A stretch of 64,000 bases of DNA from Sedimentitalea todarodis. Its GTDB lineage: Bacteria > Pseudomonadota > Alphaproteobacteria > Rhodobacterales > Rhodobacteraceae. Below the pieces are notes generated by a model. The model did not search any database and was not told where the DNA came from. It saw only the letters and a program-made list of their open reading frames with translations. Of the stretch, positions 43,375 through 54,445 are shown one piece after another. The translations under genes were made by a program, and so were the position numbers. Location: positions 1 through 64,000 of the forward strand of contig NZ_JASMWN010000014.1 of the NCBI RefSeq assembly GCF_032595355.1, given 5' to 3'. Within the stretch, counting starts at the first letter, position 1; each line of letters opens with the position of its first letter.

Positions 43375-44778
43375 TCACTCCTCTCCGAGCGGCAAGCGAA
43401 CAACGGCTTCCAGTCCGTGGTCTGGCAAGTTGCGTAGCACGACGGAACCACCATGTGCCTGAATGATGGTCCGGGCAATCGCGAGGCCCAGGCCGACGCC
43501 GCCTGTGTCGCGGTTTCGCGAACTTTCAATCCGCACGAAGGGTTCAAAGACAGCCTCAAGCTGATCATCGGGTAATCCCGAACCCTTGTCAGAGATGGAT
43601 ATGATAACCGCCCCCGGTTCCTGCGTCAGGGTCACTTTGGCGACGCCACCGTAGCGGATCGCGTTGTCGATCAGATTGCGCAGGGCGCGGTTAAGAGCGT
43701 GGGGACGGATGGTCGTGAACAGCGGCTCGATGGGTGCGAGGGTTGCGCGATCGCCCCCAACATCGTTCACCAGATCCCCTAGCATCGAAGCAAGGTCGAC
43801 CGTGACGGTGGCCTCTGCCTTGGCGACACCGCGCGCGAACTCCAGCGTGGCCTCGACCATCGCCTGCATCTCCTCGACCAATGCCTTCAGCCGGTTACTG
43901 TCTTCGGTTTCGTCCAGCATTTCAATCCTGAGCCGTATCGCAGTCAGGGGGGAACGCAGGTCATGGCTCAGGGCCGCAAGCATATGGGTGCGCTCGTTCA
44001 CGAAACGGGTCAGGCGATCTTTCATCCGGTTAAAGGCCTGCGTGGTATCACGCACCTCGGCCGGACCCGTTATCGGCAACGGATCCGTTTCAAGCCCTCG
44101 GCCCAGCCGGTCGGCGCCAACTGAAAGGACGCGCATCGGGCCAACCACCCTACGCGCAGTCCACCATGCAACCAAAGCGACGGCTACCGCCATCAGCAGC
44201 AGTGGCAACAAGGCTTGCGGTGAAAGCTGCAGGCCAGGCCGATGAAACATCGTCCGCACGTTCAACCATTCGCCCCCCGCCAGACGGATCGACAGTGTCA
44301 TCTCGACAGGGTCGGTTCGTCCCGCCATCATTGCTTCGTGCATCGGGCGCATTGCTTCAGGCATGCCGTCGGGTGTGGGAAATGGATCAACTGCAAGGGC
44401 ATGGACATCGGCCCGGACCTCCCGCTCCGGTTCGCCGAGGACCTGCCGGATTTGGCGCAGAACGACATCAGCATCGCTGCTAGTGTGCTGCGCCTCCGGT
44501 TCGGCCCCCAGTTCGAACCTGACCAGTGGTGAATCTGCGGCCCGCAAGATGGAAGGGCGCAGATCGGCGGGGGCATCGTCCAGCAACAATACCACATTCG
44601 CCGCACGTCCCGCCGCCTCCAACCCCAGCGCCGCGCGCACGGCCCGGTTGCGCTCATCTGTTAGCAACAAAAGGCCCAGTCCCTGCGTGATGGCCAATGC
44701 CAGCAACAGCATGGCGAGCAACTGACCCCCCAGGGAATGCGGGAAGATCTGGCGTAGAAAGGAGAACCGCTGTTTCAT
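43375..44778 (-). CDS. sensor histidine kinase of metal-island two-component system
   Basis: 467 residues. Membrane spans at about 18-39 and 187-208 enclose a 150-residue periplasmic sensor containing several Met and His (DGMPEAMRPMHEAMM). A HAMP domain follows, then His272 in AALSHDLRSPLTAIRLR. The N box is RNLIDNAIRYGG and the G boxes SDKGSGLP and GGVGLGLAIA. It overlaps the response regulator by 4 bp. The Met-rich sensor and divergent copper genes suggest that it senses copper or silver; this is inferred. Confidence 0.9.
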   Translation of the reverse strand: MKQRFSFLRQIFPHSLGGQLLAMLLLALAITQGLGLLLLTDERNRAVRAALGLEAAGRAANVVLLLDDAPADLRPSILRAADSPLVRFELGAEPEAQHTSSDADVVLRQIRQVLGEPEREVRADVHALAVDPFPTPDGMPEAMRPMHEAMMAGRTDPVEMTLSIRLAGGEWLNVRTMFHRPGLQLSPQALLPLLLMAVAVALVAWWTARRVVGPMRVLSVGADRLGRGLETDPLPITGPAEVRDTTQAFNRMKDRLTRFVNERTHMLAALSHDLRSPLTAIRLRIEMLDETEDSNRLKALVEEMQAMVEATLEFARGVAKAEATVTVDLASMLGDLVNDVGGDRATLAPIEPLFTTIRPHALNRALRNLIDNAIRYGGVAKVTLTQEPGAVIISISDKGSGLPDDQLEAVFEPFVRIESSRNRDTGGVGLGLAIARTIIQAHGGSVVLRNLPDHGLEAVVRLPLGEE

Positions 44779-45500
44779 GGAAGCGCCCTCACATCGGCGG
44801 CAAGGCTGTAGCCACCCCCCCATACGGTCGCGATCAATGCGGGCTTGGCGGGGTCGGCCTCGATCTTGCGACGCAGGCGACTGATCTGGTTGTCGATAGT
44901 TCGATCAAACACTTGCGACGCGCGACCCGAGGTCAGGTCGAGCAGTTGTTCGCGGCTTAGTACAAAGCGCGGGCGTTCCAGAAACGCCGTGAGCAGGCGG
45001 AACTCGGCGGTGGTGAGCGCCACTTCGGCGCCGTCGGCTTCCGAAAGGGTCCGACGATCGGTATCCAGCACCCACCGATCGAATGCCAGCCGGCGGCCGG
45101 CCAGACTGCCGCCCACGACTTCGGCCCGGTCGGACCGGCGAAGGATTGCCTTGATCCGGGCCAGCAACTCGCGCGGGTTGAACGGCTTTGGCAGGTAGTC
45201 ATCTGCCCCGACTTCCAGCCCCACGATGCGGTCAGTTTCATCGCCCAAGGCGGTCAACATCAGGATCGGGATCCCGCCCTGCGCGCGCAAGCGGCGGCAG
45301 ACCGACAGACCATCTTCGCCCGGCATCATCACATCGAGCACGATCAGGTCGAACTGTCCGACTTTCATCGCCGCGTCCATAGCCACGGCGTCTGCGGCCG
45401 AAGTCGCCCGCATGCCATTCTTTTCAAGATACCTCACCAGCGCATCGCGAATCTCGCGGTGGTCATCGACAATCAGAATGTTGGGCGGATGGGGCGTCAT
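44775..45500 (-). CDS. OmpR/PhoB-type response regulator
   Basis: 241 residues. Receiver domain: acidic pair Asp12-Asp13, phospho-acceptor Asp56 (LIVLDVMMP), Thr83, and Lys105 (YLPKPF). The C-terminal winged helix has TTAEFRLLTAFLERPRFVLSREQLLDLTSGRASQVFDRTIDNQISRLRRKIE, then TVWGGGYSLA. The start at 45500 has AGGAGA six bases upstream. It is divergent from the EF-hand gene, with an inverted repeat in between (45555-45589) as likely target. Confidence 0.92.
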   Translation of the reverse strand: MTPHPPNILIVDDHREIRDALVRYLEKNGMRATSAADAVAMDAAMKVGQFDLIVLDVMMPGEDGLSVCRRLRAQGGIPILMLTALGDETDRIVGLEVGADDYLPKPFNPRELLARIKAILRRSDRAEVVGGSLAGRRLAFDRWVLDTDRRTLSEADGAEVALTTAEFRLLTAFLERPRFVLSREQLLDLTSGRASQVFDRTIDNQISRLRRKIEADPAKPALIATVWGGGYSLAADVRALP

Positions 45501-45554
45501 AATGTCTCCTGATGACATCCTTAGCCGAAGCTGCTGACAGCGCGCACAGAAGAT

Positions 45555-45589
45555 TGTCGCAAATCCTCTCTGCGCTGCTGTTTGCGACA
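45555..45589. promoter_or_regulatory. perfect inverted repeat in the regulator / EF-hand intergenic region
   Basis: TGTCGCAAA at 45555-45563 and TTTGCGACA at 45581-45589, with 17 bp between. It is 55 bp from the regulator start and 92 bp from the EF-hand gene start, so it could control both directions. Probably the response regulator's binding site, though OmpR-type proteins more often use direct repeats. Confidence 0.55.
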
Positions 45590-45680
45590 GTTTGATACAA
45601 AAGACCGTCCCGGCTGACAAACTAATGGGACACCTGCGCCCCAAATTGGGTTCATCACAATCCAATAGAGGAAAAACAGA

Positions 45681-46172
45681 ATGAAACGTTCAAGCAAATT
45701 CGCCTTCGCCGCTGTTGCTGCCCTCGGCCTTGGCGCCGTCGCGGTGCCGGTAATTGCCCAGCAGACCCAAATGCAGCACGGCGGAATGGGTATGATGGGC
45801 GGCCATGACAACTCGATGGTGCGCGCAATGGGCATGATGATGGGTGGGTCCGGGAGCTACGCGATGGCCACGTTTGACACCGACAGCGATGGCACGCTCA
45901 GCCCCGAAGAAATGACAGCGGGCATTCAGGCCGAACTCTCGACCTATGATACCGACGCCAACGGCACACTTTCGCTGGAGGAGTTTGCGGTGATGCACGC
46001 GGCTCATACCCGACCGATGACTTTGCGCGCCTTCCAGATGCATGATGCGGACGGCGACGCGCAGGTGACGGACGCTGAAATGGCGGCAATGGCTGCGATG
46101 ATGCAAGACCACATGAGTGGACGGCAGGGCGACATGCCGGGCGCGGGACACGGCATGATGGGCAATAACTGA
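45681..46172 (+). CDS. periplasmic EF-hand protein, methionine-rich
   Basis: 163 residues with a signal peptide (to VIAQ). Met/His/Gly-rich stretches occur at the start (MQHGGMGMMGGHDN) and end (MQDHMSGRQGDMPGAGHGMMG). Three EF-hand loops lie between: DTDSDGTLSPEE, DTDANGTLSLEE and DADGDAQVTDAE. The Met-rich ends suggest Cu(I)/Ag(I) binding; the EF-hands suggest calcium. It is the first gene of the island, divergent from the two-component system. Confidence 0.85.
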   Translation: MKRSSKFAFAAVAALGLGAVAVPVIAQQTQMQHGGMGMMGGHDNSMVRAMGMMMGGSGSYAMATFDTDSDGTLSPEEMTAGIQAELSTYDTDANGTLSLEEFAVMHAAHTRPMTLRAFQMHDADGDAQVTDAEMAAMAAMMQDHMSGRQGDMPGAGHGMMGNN

Positions 46173-46245
46173 CACACTATTTTCCCCGCCAGTCGCGCGA
46201 CGCCGCGTGTGGCGGGGCAATCCGATCACGGATCAGGAGGGAACG

Positions 46246-46362
46246 ATGATGAACGGATATGGTATGGGTTTGGGAATGGGCTTTGGCTGGCTCTGGATGA
46301 TCGTAATCATTGTGCTGGCCGGTCTCGCAATTGCGGCGTTGATCAAATACCTGCGCAAATAG
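46246..46362 (+). CDS. 38-residue membrane peptide
   Basis: MMNGYGMGLGMGFGWLWMIV followed by IIVLAGLAIAALIKYLRK. AGGAGGG lies six bases before the start. One membrane span with a Gly/Met-rich N-terminus, and a basic end. Very short proteins with this pattern recur in copper-resistance regions. It may associate with the copper pump or bind metal at the membrane surface. Function unproven. Confidence 0.65.
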   Translation: MMNGYGMGLGMGFGWLWMIVIIVLAGLAIAALIKYLRK

Positions 46363-46462
46363 TGGCTACACTACCTTGCAAAGCCCCAGGCATTTTCGAT
46401 TTGGGAACGTTAGGCGCCCGAATAAAGTTGAGATAAGTGCGACAATTAATCGGAGGTAAGAA

Positions 46463-46948
46463 ATGAACTACGTACGTTTCTTTGCAATGATCGCGACTTC
46501 GACGGTCGTGATGTTTGGATTGATGTATCTTAACACCTACGCGCTCGACCACATCTTCTTCTCGCAAACACGCATGTGGATGGCGATCTATATGGGTGCG
46601 GTGATGGCGATCATCATGCTCGCTTTCATGCTGGGTATGTATTCCAACAAGAGGGTCAATCTTGCGATTTTCGCAGGCGCCACTGTAACCTTCGCCTTGT
46701 CACTCTGGCTCGTTCGAAGCCAGGAGACGATCGACGACCTCGCCTGGATGCGGGCGATGATCCCGCACCATTCCATCGCCATCCTGACCAGCGAGCGGGC
46801 CGATATCTCGGACCCGAGGGTCCGGGCACTGGCAGATGCAATCATCGAAGCGCAGCTCAGCGAAATCGCTGAAATGAAGCGATATATCGCTAACATCGAG
46901 GCGAACGGCGAGGCACCTGCAGGCACACCCCGCGCCGAACTAGAATGA
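46463..46948 (+). CDS. DUF305-domain membrane protein
   Basis: 161 residues. Three membrane spans lie in the first ~85 residues. A C-terminal DUF305 ferritin-like segment follows: AWMRAMIPHHSIAILTSERADISDPRVRALADAIIEAQLSEIAEMKRYI. The MIPHH motif is the family mark. DUF305 proteins accompany copper-resistance genes and are thought to bind metal. GGAGG lies 7 nt upstream of the start. Confidence 0.85.
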   Translation: MNYVRFFAMIATSTVVMFGLMYLNTYALDHIFFSQTRMWMAIYMGAVMAIIMLAFMLGMYSNKRVNLAIFAGATVTFALSLWLVRSQETIDDLAWMRAMIPHHSIAILTSERADISDPRVRALADAIIEAQLSEIAEMKRYIANIEANGEAPAGTPRAELE

Positions 46949-47014
46949 CGCCGAAGCCGGATGGAAAGTAGATGTCGCTGCTGGAATCAAAGTTAAGAAT
47001 CGAAAGGAACGACA

Positions 47015-47401
47015 ATGGACTACACGATCAACCGCCTGATAGCGGACGCTGAATTTGACGCAGTCGACGCGCGCACTCGCGCGGCATTGACCGACAAGGG
47101 ATTCGGCATCCTGACCGAGATCGACGTCAAGGCGACGATGAAAAAGAAGCTGGATGTCGAGATGCCTGCCTATCGCATCCTCGGCGCCTGCAATCCAAAA
47201 ATGGCCCACGAGGCCATTGGAATTGAACCGCGTGTCGGCGCGATGCTGCCCTGCAACGTCATCCTGCGCGAGGTCGAGGGCGGTGTGGAGGTCAGCGCCA
47301 TCGACCCGGTGGCGTCTATGCAAGCGATAGACAATACCGAACTGCATGCCGTTGCCGGTCAGGTGCGCGATCTCCTGAAGAAGGCGGTCGAGGCGATCTG
47401 A
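47015..47401 (+). CDS. DUF302 family protein
   Basis: 128 residues, MDYTINRLIADAEFDAVDARTRAALTDKGFGILTEIDV, then YRILGACNPKMAHEAIGIEPRVGAMLPCNVILRE. The conserved CNP and LPCNV elements define DUF302. These cytoplasmic proteins occur with copper and redox stress genes; activity unknown. The stop is directly followed by the TVP38 gene (one-base gap). Confidence 0.88.
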   Translation: MDYTINRLIADAEFDAVDARTRAALTDKGFGILTEIDVKATMKKKLDVEMPAYRILGACNPKMAHEAIGIEPRVGAMLPCNVILREVEGGVEVSAIDPVASMQAIDNTELHAVAGQVRDLLKKAVEAI

Positions 47402-47402
47402 G

Positions 47403-48074
47403 ATGCGCTTGCGCACCGGCATCTTGGCGACGATTGCATTCCTCGGGCTGGTCGCTCTCGGGGTGTGGTGGTTTGCGCCGTCGCTGCTGGTTGATGCCCA
47501 GCAGCTTCTGGACCGCAAAGCGCTTGAAACATTGGTGGCGCGCGCTGGTCTCTGGGGGCCGGTTCTGATCATCAGCCTCATGACCGTTGCGGTGGTCGCC
47601 AGTCCCATTCCGAGCGCACCGATCGCCCTGGCCGCAGGTGCTGCCTATGGGCATGTCTGGGGCACAGTGCAGGTGGTGATCGGAGCCGAACTGGGGGCGC
47701 TGATTGCCTTCGGTCTGGCACGGGTTCTGGGGCATGATGTCTTGCGGCGGGTGTTCGGTGATCGAGTTGATGCCGGACTGCTCGGATCGCAGAACGCGCT
47801 GACGGGAACCGTATTTGCCAGCCGCCTGATGCCCTTCGTGTCCTTCGACATCATCAGCTACGCAGCTGGGCTCAGCCGCCTGCACGCCTGGCGTTTCGCA
47901 CTGGCGACGCTGGCGGGCATCATTCCGGCGAGTTTTGTCCTCGCGCATTTTGGCGGTGAAGCTGTCAGCGGCGATATTGGTCGGACCACATGGGCGGTGC
48001 TGGGGCTCGGCCTGATCACCGGATTGCCCCTTCTCTGGATCGCAACCAAGCAACACTCTGGAAAGGAAACCTGA
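47403..48074 (+). CDS. TVP38/TMEM64 (DedA-like) membrane protein
   Basis: 223 residues. About six hydrophobic segments, with PIPSAPIALAAGAAYGHVWGTVQVVIGAELGALIAFGLARVLG and FASRLMPFVSFDIISYAAGLSRLHAWRFALATLAGIIPASFVLAHFG. These are the SNARE-associated/VTT family motifs. Members act as lipid scramblase-like or transport proteins. The stop overlaps the permease start by 1 bp. Confidence 0.88.
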   Translation: MRLRTGILATIAFLGLVALGVWWFAPSLLVDAQQLLDRKALETLVARAGLWGPVLIISLMTVAVVASPIPSAPIALAAGAAYGHVWGTVQVVIGAELGALIAFGLARVLGHDVLRRVFGDRVDAGLLGSQNALTGTVFASRLMPFVSFDIISYAAGLSRLHAWRFALATLAGIIPASFVLAHFGGEAVSGDIGRTTWAVLGLGLITGLPLLWIATKQHSGKET

Positions 48075-49387
48075 TGGCGAAAGGCTATAAAGAGAACAGC
48101 ATCACCCTGTCGGGCGCGGTTGCCATGGGCACAGGTGTGATGATCGGTGCGGGCATCTTCGCGCTGACCGGACAGATTGCTGAGCTTGCAGGGCCATTTT
48201 TTCCTCTCTCGTTCGTCGCCGGGGCGATCGTGACCGCGTTCAGTGCCTACACTTACATCAAGATGTCGAACGCCTTTCCGTCGGCGGGCGGCATCGGGAT
48301 GATTCTGAAGAAAGCCTACGGCCCGACAACGGTCGCAGCGGGGGCAGCGCTCCTGATGGCACTGTCGATGGTCATCGCCGAAAGTCTCGTCGCACGGACC
48401 TTCGGCACCTACACGCTGCGGGCCTTTGGCGGCGACCCGGAAAGTGTCCTCGTCCCGATCATTGGCGTCGGGTTAATCATTGTTGCATATCTTATCAATA
48501 TATCAGGCAGCCGCTCTGTCGGACTTCTGTCCATAATCATGGCTGTTATCAAAGTCGGCGGCATTGCGTTGTTCGGAGTCGCAGGCCTCTGGGCAAGCGG
48601 CTTCAACTTCGAGGCAACCAGTGGGGATACGGGTGCTACCGGCTTTGTGGCCTCTGTTGCCCTGTCGATCCTGGCGTTCAAGGGCTTCACTACCATTACC
48701 AACAGCGGGGCCGAGATCACCGAACCGCACCGCAACGTTGGCCGGGCCATCGTTCTATCCATCGCAATCTGCGTGATCGTCTATCTGCTTGTCGCCTTCG
48801 CAGTCGGCTCCAGCCTGACACTCGACCGCATCGTAGCGGCCAAGGACTATGCCTTGGCAGAGGCGGCCAGGCCGGCACTCGGGCAGACCGGCTTCTATCT
48901 GACGGCGGCGCTGGCGCTTGTCGCCACCGCCTCGGGCTTGATCGCGAGCGTCTTTGCCGTCACGCGGATGCTGGCCATGCTGACCGAGATGAAGATGATC
49001 CCGCACAGCCATTTCGGGATGCCCGGAACGATCAAGGATCACACTCTGGTCTACACCATCGTGATTGCAGGTGTCCTGACGGTTTTCTTCGACCTTAGCC
49101 GCATCGCCTCGCTTGGGGCTTTCTTCTATCTCGTGATGGACATGATCATTCACGCGGGCGTTTACCGAAACCTATGCCACGAGATCGGGGCACGCGGCTG
49201 GGTGATGTTGACCGCGATCGCACTGGACGCCGTGGTCCTGACCGCCTTCGCGGCATTGAAATGGCAATCCGACCCGCTGATCGTCATACTTGGCGTCATC
49301 GGCATGGCACTGGTGTTCGCGTTCGTGGGCGTCTTTCTCGCTCGCAATCCCGTAGGCGAGACCGATCACGATCAGCTTAAAAAATAG
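48074..49387 (+). CDS. APC-superfamily amino acid permease
   Basis: 437 residues and about 12 membrane spans. The N-terminal SGAVAMGTGVMIGAGIFALTGQIAELAG (unwound helix 1, GxGIF-like) and FKGFTTITNSGAEITEPHRNVGRAI (helix 6 region) are the APC signature. Substrate unknown; cationic amino acid or polyamine exporter types are possible. In a metal island it may move histidine or cysteine ligands, but that is speculation. GGAAACC precedes the ATG. Confidence 0.87.
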   Translation: MAKGYKENSITLSGAVAMGTGVMIGAGIFALTGQIAELAGPFFPLSFVAGAIVTAFSAYTYIKMSNAFPSAGGIGMILKKAYGPTTVAAGAALLMALSMVIAESLVARTFGTYTLRAFGGDPESVLVPIIGVGLIIVAYLINISGSRSVGLLSIIMAVIKVGGIALFGVAGLWASGFNFEATSGDTGATGFVASVALSILAFKGFTTITNSGAEITEPHRNVGRAIVLSIAICVIVYLLVAFAVGSSLTLDRIVAAKDYALAEAARPALGQTGFYLTAALALVATASGLIASVFAVTRMLAMLTEMKMIPHSHFGMPGTIKDHTLVYTIVIAGVLTVFFDLSRIASLGAFFYLVMDMIIHAGVYRNLCHEIGARGWVMLTAIALDAVVLTAFAALKWQSDPLIVILGVIGMALVFAFVGVFLARNPVGETDHDQLKK

Positions 49388-49448
49388 CTTGATGTTCCAG
49401 TGACTGGATGCCTCACGCTGAAACAAATCAAAAGAAAGTCGGCACGAT

Positions 49449-51782
<2,334 letters not shown>

Positions 51783-51805
51783 ACAAACCAAAGAAGGAGA
51801 TATGC

Positions 51806-52003
51806 ATGATAACGTTCCACATTCCCGACATGAGCTGCGGCCATTGCAAGGCGACGGTCGAAAAAACGATCCACGCCCTCGACCCGGCGGCACGCATCGA
51901 GTTCGATATGGCGGCGCGACGCATATCGGTCGAGAGCAGCACTGACGCGGCGCGTGTCAAGACGTCGCTGGCAGAGGCCGGATATCCTGCGGCTTCGGTC
52001 TGA
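51806..52003 (+). CDS. copZ: copper chaperone with HMA domain (CopZ-like)
   Basis: 65 residues, MITFHIPDMSCGHCKATVEK, with the metal-binding MSCGHC and the ferredoxin-like HMA fold ending in LAEAGYPAASV. It would deliver Cu(I) to the ATPase encoded upstream, which lacks its own HMA domain; that complementarity supports the pairing. AAGGAG lies upstream of ATG 51806. Confidence 0.92.
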   Translation: MITFHIPDMSCGHCKATVEKTIHALDPAARIEFDMAARRISVESSTDAARVKTSLAEAGYPAASV

Positions 52004-52008
52004 GCCGC
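51989..52008. terminator. hairpin at the end of the copper operon
   Basis: GCGGCT-TCGGTCTG-AGCCGC overlaps the copZ stop codon, between convergent genes. It lacks a T-run, so it is a weak or Rho-assisted candidate. Confidence 0.3.
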
Positions 52009-52027
52009 CCCATGGTGCGTCGTTCGG

Positions 52028-52473
52028 TCATCTGCCGTCGGACGCGCTACGCTCCGCTTGGACCTGGCGCTCGCGCTCGGGCCAATGCGATTTGATATAA
52101 GCCAGGATGTCCGCGATTTCTTGGGTGCTGAGCACGTCTCCGAAACCCGGCATGGCACTATCGAAGGTCACACCCATATGCGCCAGCGCCTCCGCGCCAC
52201 CAAGGGCGATATAGGCGGTCAGATCGGCATCGGAATGATGCCAGGTATGGCCTGTGGCGTCATGGGGCGGCGCGGGGAGACGTCCGTCAGACCCCGCGCT
52301 TTGCCAGTCCGGCTGACCCTCCAGATTTCGGCCGTGGCAGACGGCGCAGTTCGTGTCGTAAAGGACGCGGCCGCGCGCCACCGTCGCGCGCAAACAGATA
52401 GATCGCGACCCAGGCAGTCCCCAAAAGGACGATCCCTGCCAGAATGAGGATGCCGGGCCTCAAGGCCAAGCAC
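52028..52473 (-). pseudogene. membrane-anchored cytochrome c, frameshifted and 5'-altered
   Basis: The haem-binding CAVCH motif, followed by GRNLEGQPDWQSAGSDGRLPAPPHDATGHTWHHSDADL, and the axial Met in SAMPGFGDVLSTQEIADILAYIKSHWPERER, are in one frame (52028 to about 52390). The N-terminal membrane anchor LRPGILILAGIVLLGTAWVAIYLFA is in another frame (about 52390-52470). The two parts would join with a single-base change near 52385-52395. The start codon region is formed from sequence of the divergent Fic gene, so the original start was probably lost. It may have been the redox partner of a copper enzyme. Confidence 0.7.
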
Positions 52474-53037
52474 ATTGCGACGCGCGGCGAGCTGAACGAA
52501 CTGGAAGGGGAGAACATCATCTCAGGCCTGACCTGGCTCGACCGACGCCCAAAATCGTTTGACGTCCTGACAGATGCCACAGTGCGCGAAATCCACAAAC
52601 GCCTGTTCGGGGAAGCCTGGGACTGGGCCGGCGTTTTCCGTCTGACAGACAAGAACATAGGGGTACCGGTCTGGCACATCTCAACAGAGCTGCGCACCTG
52701 CCTCGATGATGCGCGGTGCTGGCGCGACCACAAAAGCTTCGAGCCGCTGGAAGCCACGGCGCGCCTGCATCACCGTCCTGTCTGGATCCATCCCTTTGCG
52801 AACGGCAATGGACGTTGGGCGCGGATCATGGCGGACGCCTACTTGGCGAAGATCGATCCGGACATCTTCCTCGACTGGTCTGGTGGTGGAACGCTGAACG
52901 CCGAAAGTGCACACCGGTCAGCCTACATCGCAGCTCTCAGAGCCGCCGATCAGCACGACTTCGAGCCCTTGGTGGCACTCGTGCGGTCACTCGCAAGGTA
53001 CCCCAACCCCGTGCTTGAAGGCTGCCGCCTGACATGA
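52444..53037 (+). CDS. Fic-domain protein (mobile mystery protein B-like), 5'-truncated
   Basis: 197 residues. The Fic motif is HPFANGNGRWAR at 116-127. The beginning, LKAKHIATRGELNELEGENIISGLTWLDRR, matches the mobile mystery protein B family from about residue 20 onward; the normal extreme N-terminus (with a TPLDPDEA-like stretch) is missing. The first residues (MRMPG) come from the cytochrome c gene on the other strand, so there is a recombination junction near 52450-52470. Whether it is still made is unclear; no good ribosome site is seen. Confidence 0.75.
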   Translation: MRMPGLKAKHIATRGELNELEGENIISGLTWLDRRPKSFDVLTDATVREIHKRLFGEAWDWAGVFRLTDKNIGVPVWHISTELRTCLDDARCWRDHKSFEPLEATARLHHRPVWIHPFANGNGRWARIMADAYLAKIDPDIFLDWSGGGTLNAESAHRSAYIAALRAADQHDFEPLVALVRSLARYPNPVLEGCRLT

Positions 53038-53363
53038 AACCAATGCTATAGCTTATTGCGGCAGAAAACTGGTCGAAATTCCAGGACCACCTCTACCCAC
53101 TTGCCTTTGACCTTGATGTAAGTTCTTTAATTGAGTGACTGCACTCGGTGAGTTTACTCCCGTATCGACCACCTGCAAGGTTCTTTCCGAAGTCATCCGT
53201 TTGGCGCTTCATCTCGGCGTTCAAGGCTTCGACCCCCTAAGGTCTCATGCGCGGTCCTGTCCTTTGGGGCCGCATGTAGATCGAACGGGTTCGGTCGATT
53301 GCCTGCCGTGTTGGTCGGTACGGCAACTCGTGAGCAGACTTTTCGCTGCGTTTACTTAGCTGA
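53038..53363. other. non-coding spacer next to IS110 copy B
   Basis: 326 bp without a supported gene. It lies directly downstream of the minus-strand IS110 transposase and probably includes one IS end. In IS1111-type members of the family the bridge RNA is encoded downstream of the transposase, so this could be such a region. GC-rich dyads are visible around 53250-53275. Confidence 0.35.
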
Positions 53364-54389
53364 CTATGCCTCCTTCGTTTGAAACGTCGTTCCATTCATC
53401 CAGATGGCGTGCATCAGAACTGCAAGCTTTCGCGCCAATGCAACAACCGCCTTCTTGTGGCTGGTTCGCGCTTTGAGGGCCCTGGCCCAGCTCTGCAATC
53501 CCGATCCCTTGCCGGGCTTCACGCGATTGAGCAAACTGCTGGCGGCTTCATACAGAGTTGAGCGCAACATGGCGTCACCCCGTTTGGATATTCTGCCGCC
53601 ATAGTCCATGTCACCTGATTGATAGCGCCGTGACGTCAGACCAAGATACGCGCCAACTGATCTCGATTTGGAAAACCGGCTCGGGTCATCAATCGTGGCA
53701 ACGTAGGTTACAGCACTCACCGGTCCGACGCCCGGGATTGTCATGAGACGCTGACACACCTCATCCTCTTTTGCATATCTGGCCATTTCTTTGGTCAACG
53801 CGGCAGCCTGACGAAGAGCCGCTGTGCGTAATTCAAGCAGAGGCAGGACGATTCCCGACAAGACCTGCTGGTCCCGCAAGAGAGCGTGAACCCGCTGTTC
53901 GTAGGTCGACAAGTGTTTTGGGAGGCGCAGCCCGAAGCTGGCCAGAAGTCCACGAATGGTATTCTCAACATTCACGCGGGATTTCAGAGCAACTTCCCGG
54001 GCTTTCAGCAAGGCGCGGCGTTCCTGGGCCCCTCGGCTTTTGACTTCTACTTTCCTGTAGAACCCGGTCCGCGCCAACTCTGCTAACATGGCTGCATCAT
54101 TTGCATCGGTCTTGTTGTGCATCTGGCTGAGGACCGCGTGTGCCTGTCGGGCATCGATGCAAACCATTGGCAGCCCTCGATCACATAGTTCATTGTACAA
54201 CCAATTCGCCATCCGGCCGGTTTCAAGGACCACACATTGCATTGACCCTGTGTGTTTGCTTAGTGCCCGCAAAATTGTGTTCGGATCGGTCACCACCCGT
54301 GCGGCGGACAACACATCGCCACTTTGATTGCAGACGCAAATCGACGTTTCCTCTTTCGAAACGTCCAACCCAACATAACACTTTTCCAT
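53364..54389 (-). CDS. IS110-family transposase (copy B)
   Basis: 341 residues. MEKCYVGLDVSKEETSICVC at the start gives the first Asp of the DEDD site; KTDANDAAMLAELARTG is the later acidic motif. The C-terminal domain has TIPGVGPVSAVTYVATIDDPSRFSKSRSVGAYLGLTSRRYQSG and GRISKRGDAMLRSTLYEAA with the conserved Ser. Intact. Its sequence is clearly different from copy A and related, but not identical, to copy C. Confidence 0.92.
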   Translation of the reverse strand: MEKCYVGLDVSKEETSICVCNQSGDVLSAARVVTDPNTILRALSKHTGSMQCVVLETGRMANWLYNELCDRGLPMVCIDARQAHAVLSQMHNKTDANDAAMLAELARTGFYRKVEVKSRGAQERRALLKAREVALKSRVNVENTIRGLLASFGLRLPKHLSTYEQRVHALLRDQQVLSGIVLPLLELRTAALRQAAALTKEMARYAKEDEVCQRLMTIPGVGPVSAVTYVATIDDPSRFSKSRSVGAYLGLTSRRYQSGDMDYGGRISKRGDAMLRSTLYEAASSLLNRVKPGKGSGLQSWARALKARTSHKKAVVALARKLAVLMHAIWMNGTTFQTKEA

Positions 54390-54445
54390 TTCGCTCTCCT
54401 GTCATTGTTTCGATGCAAGTATGCACCGACATAGAGAGCAGTCGC

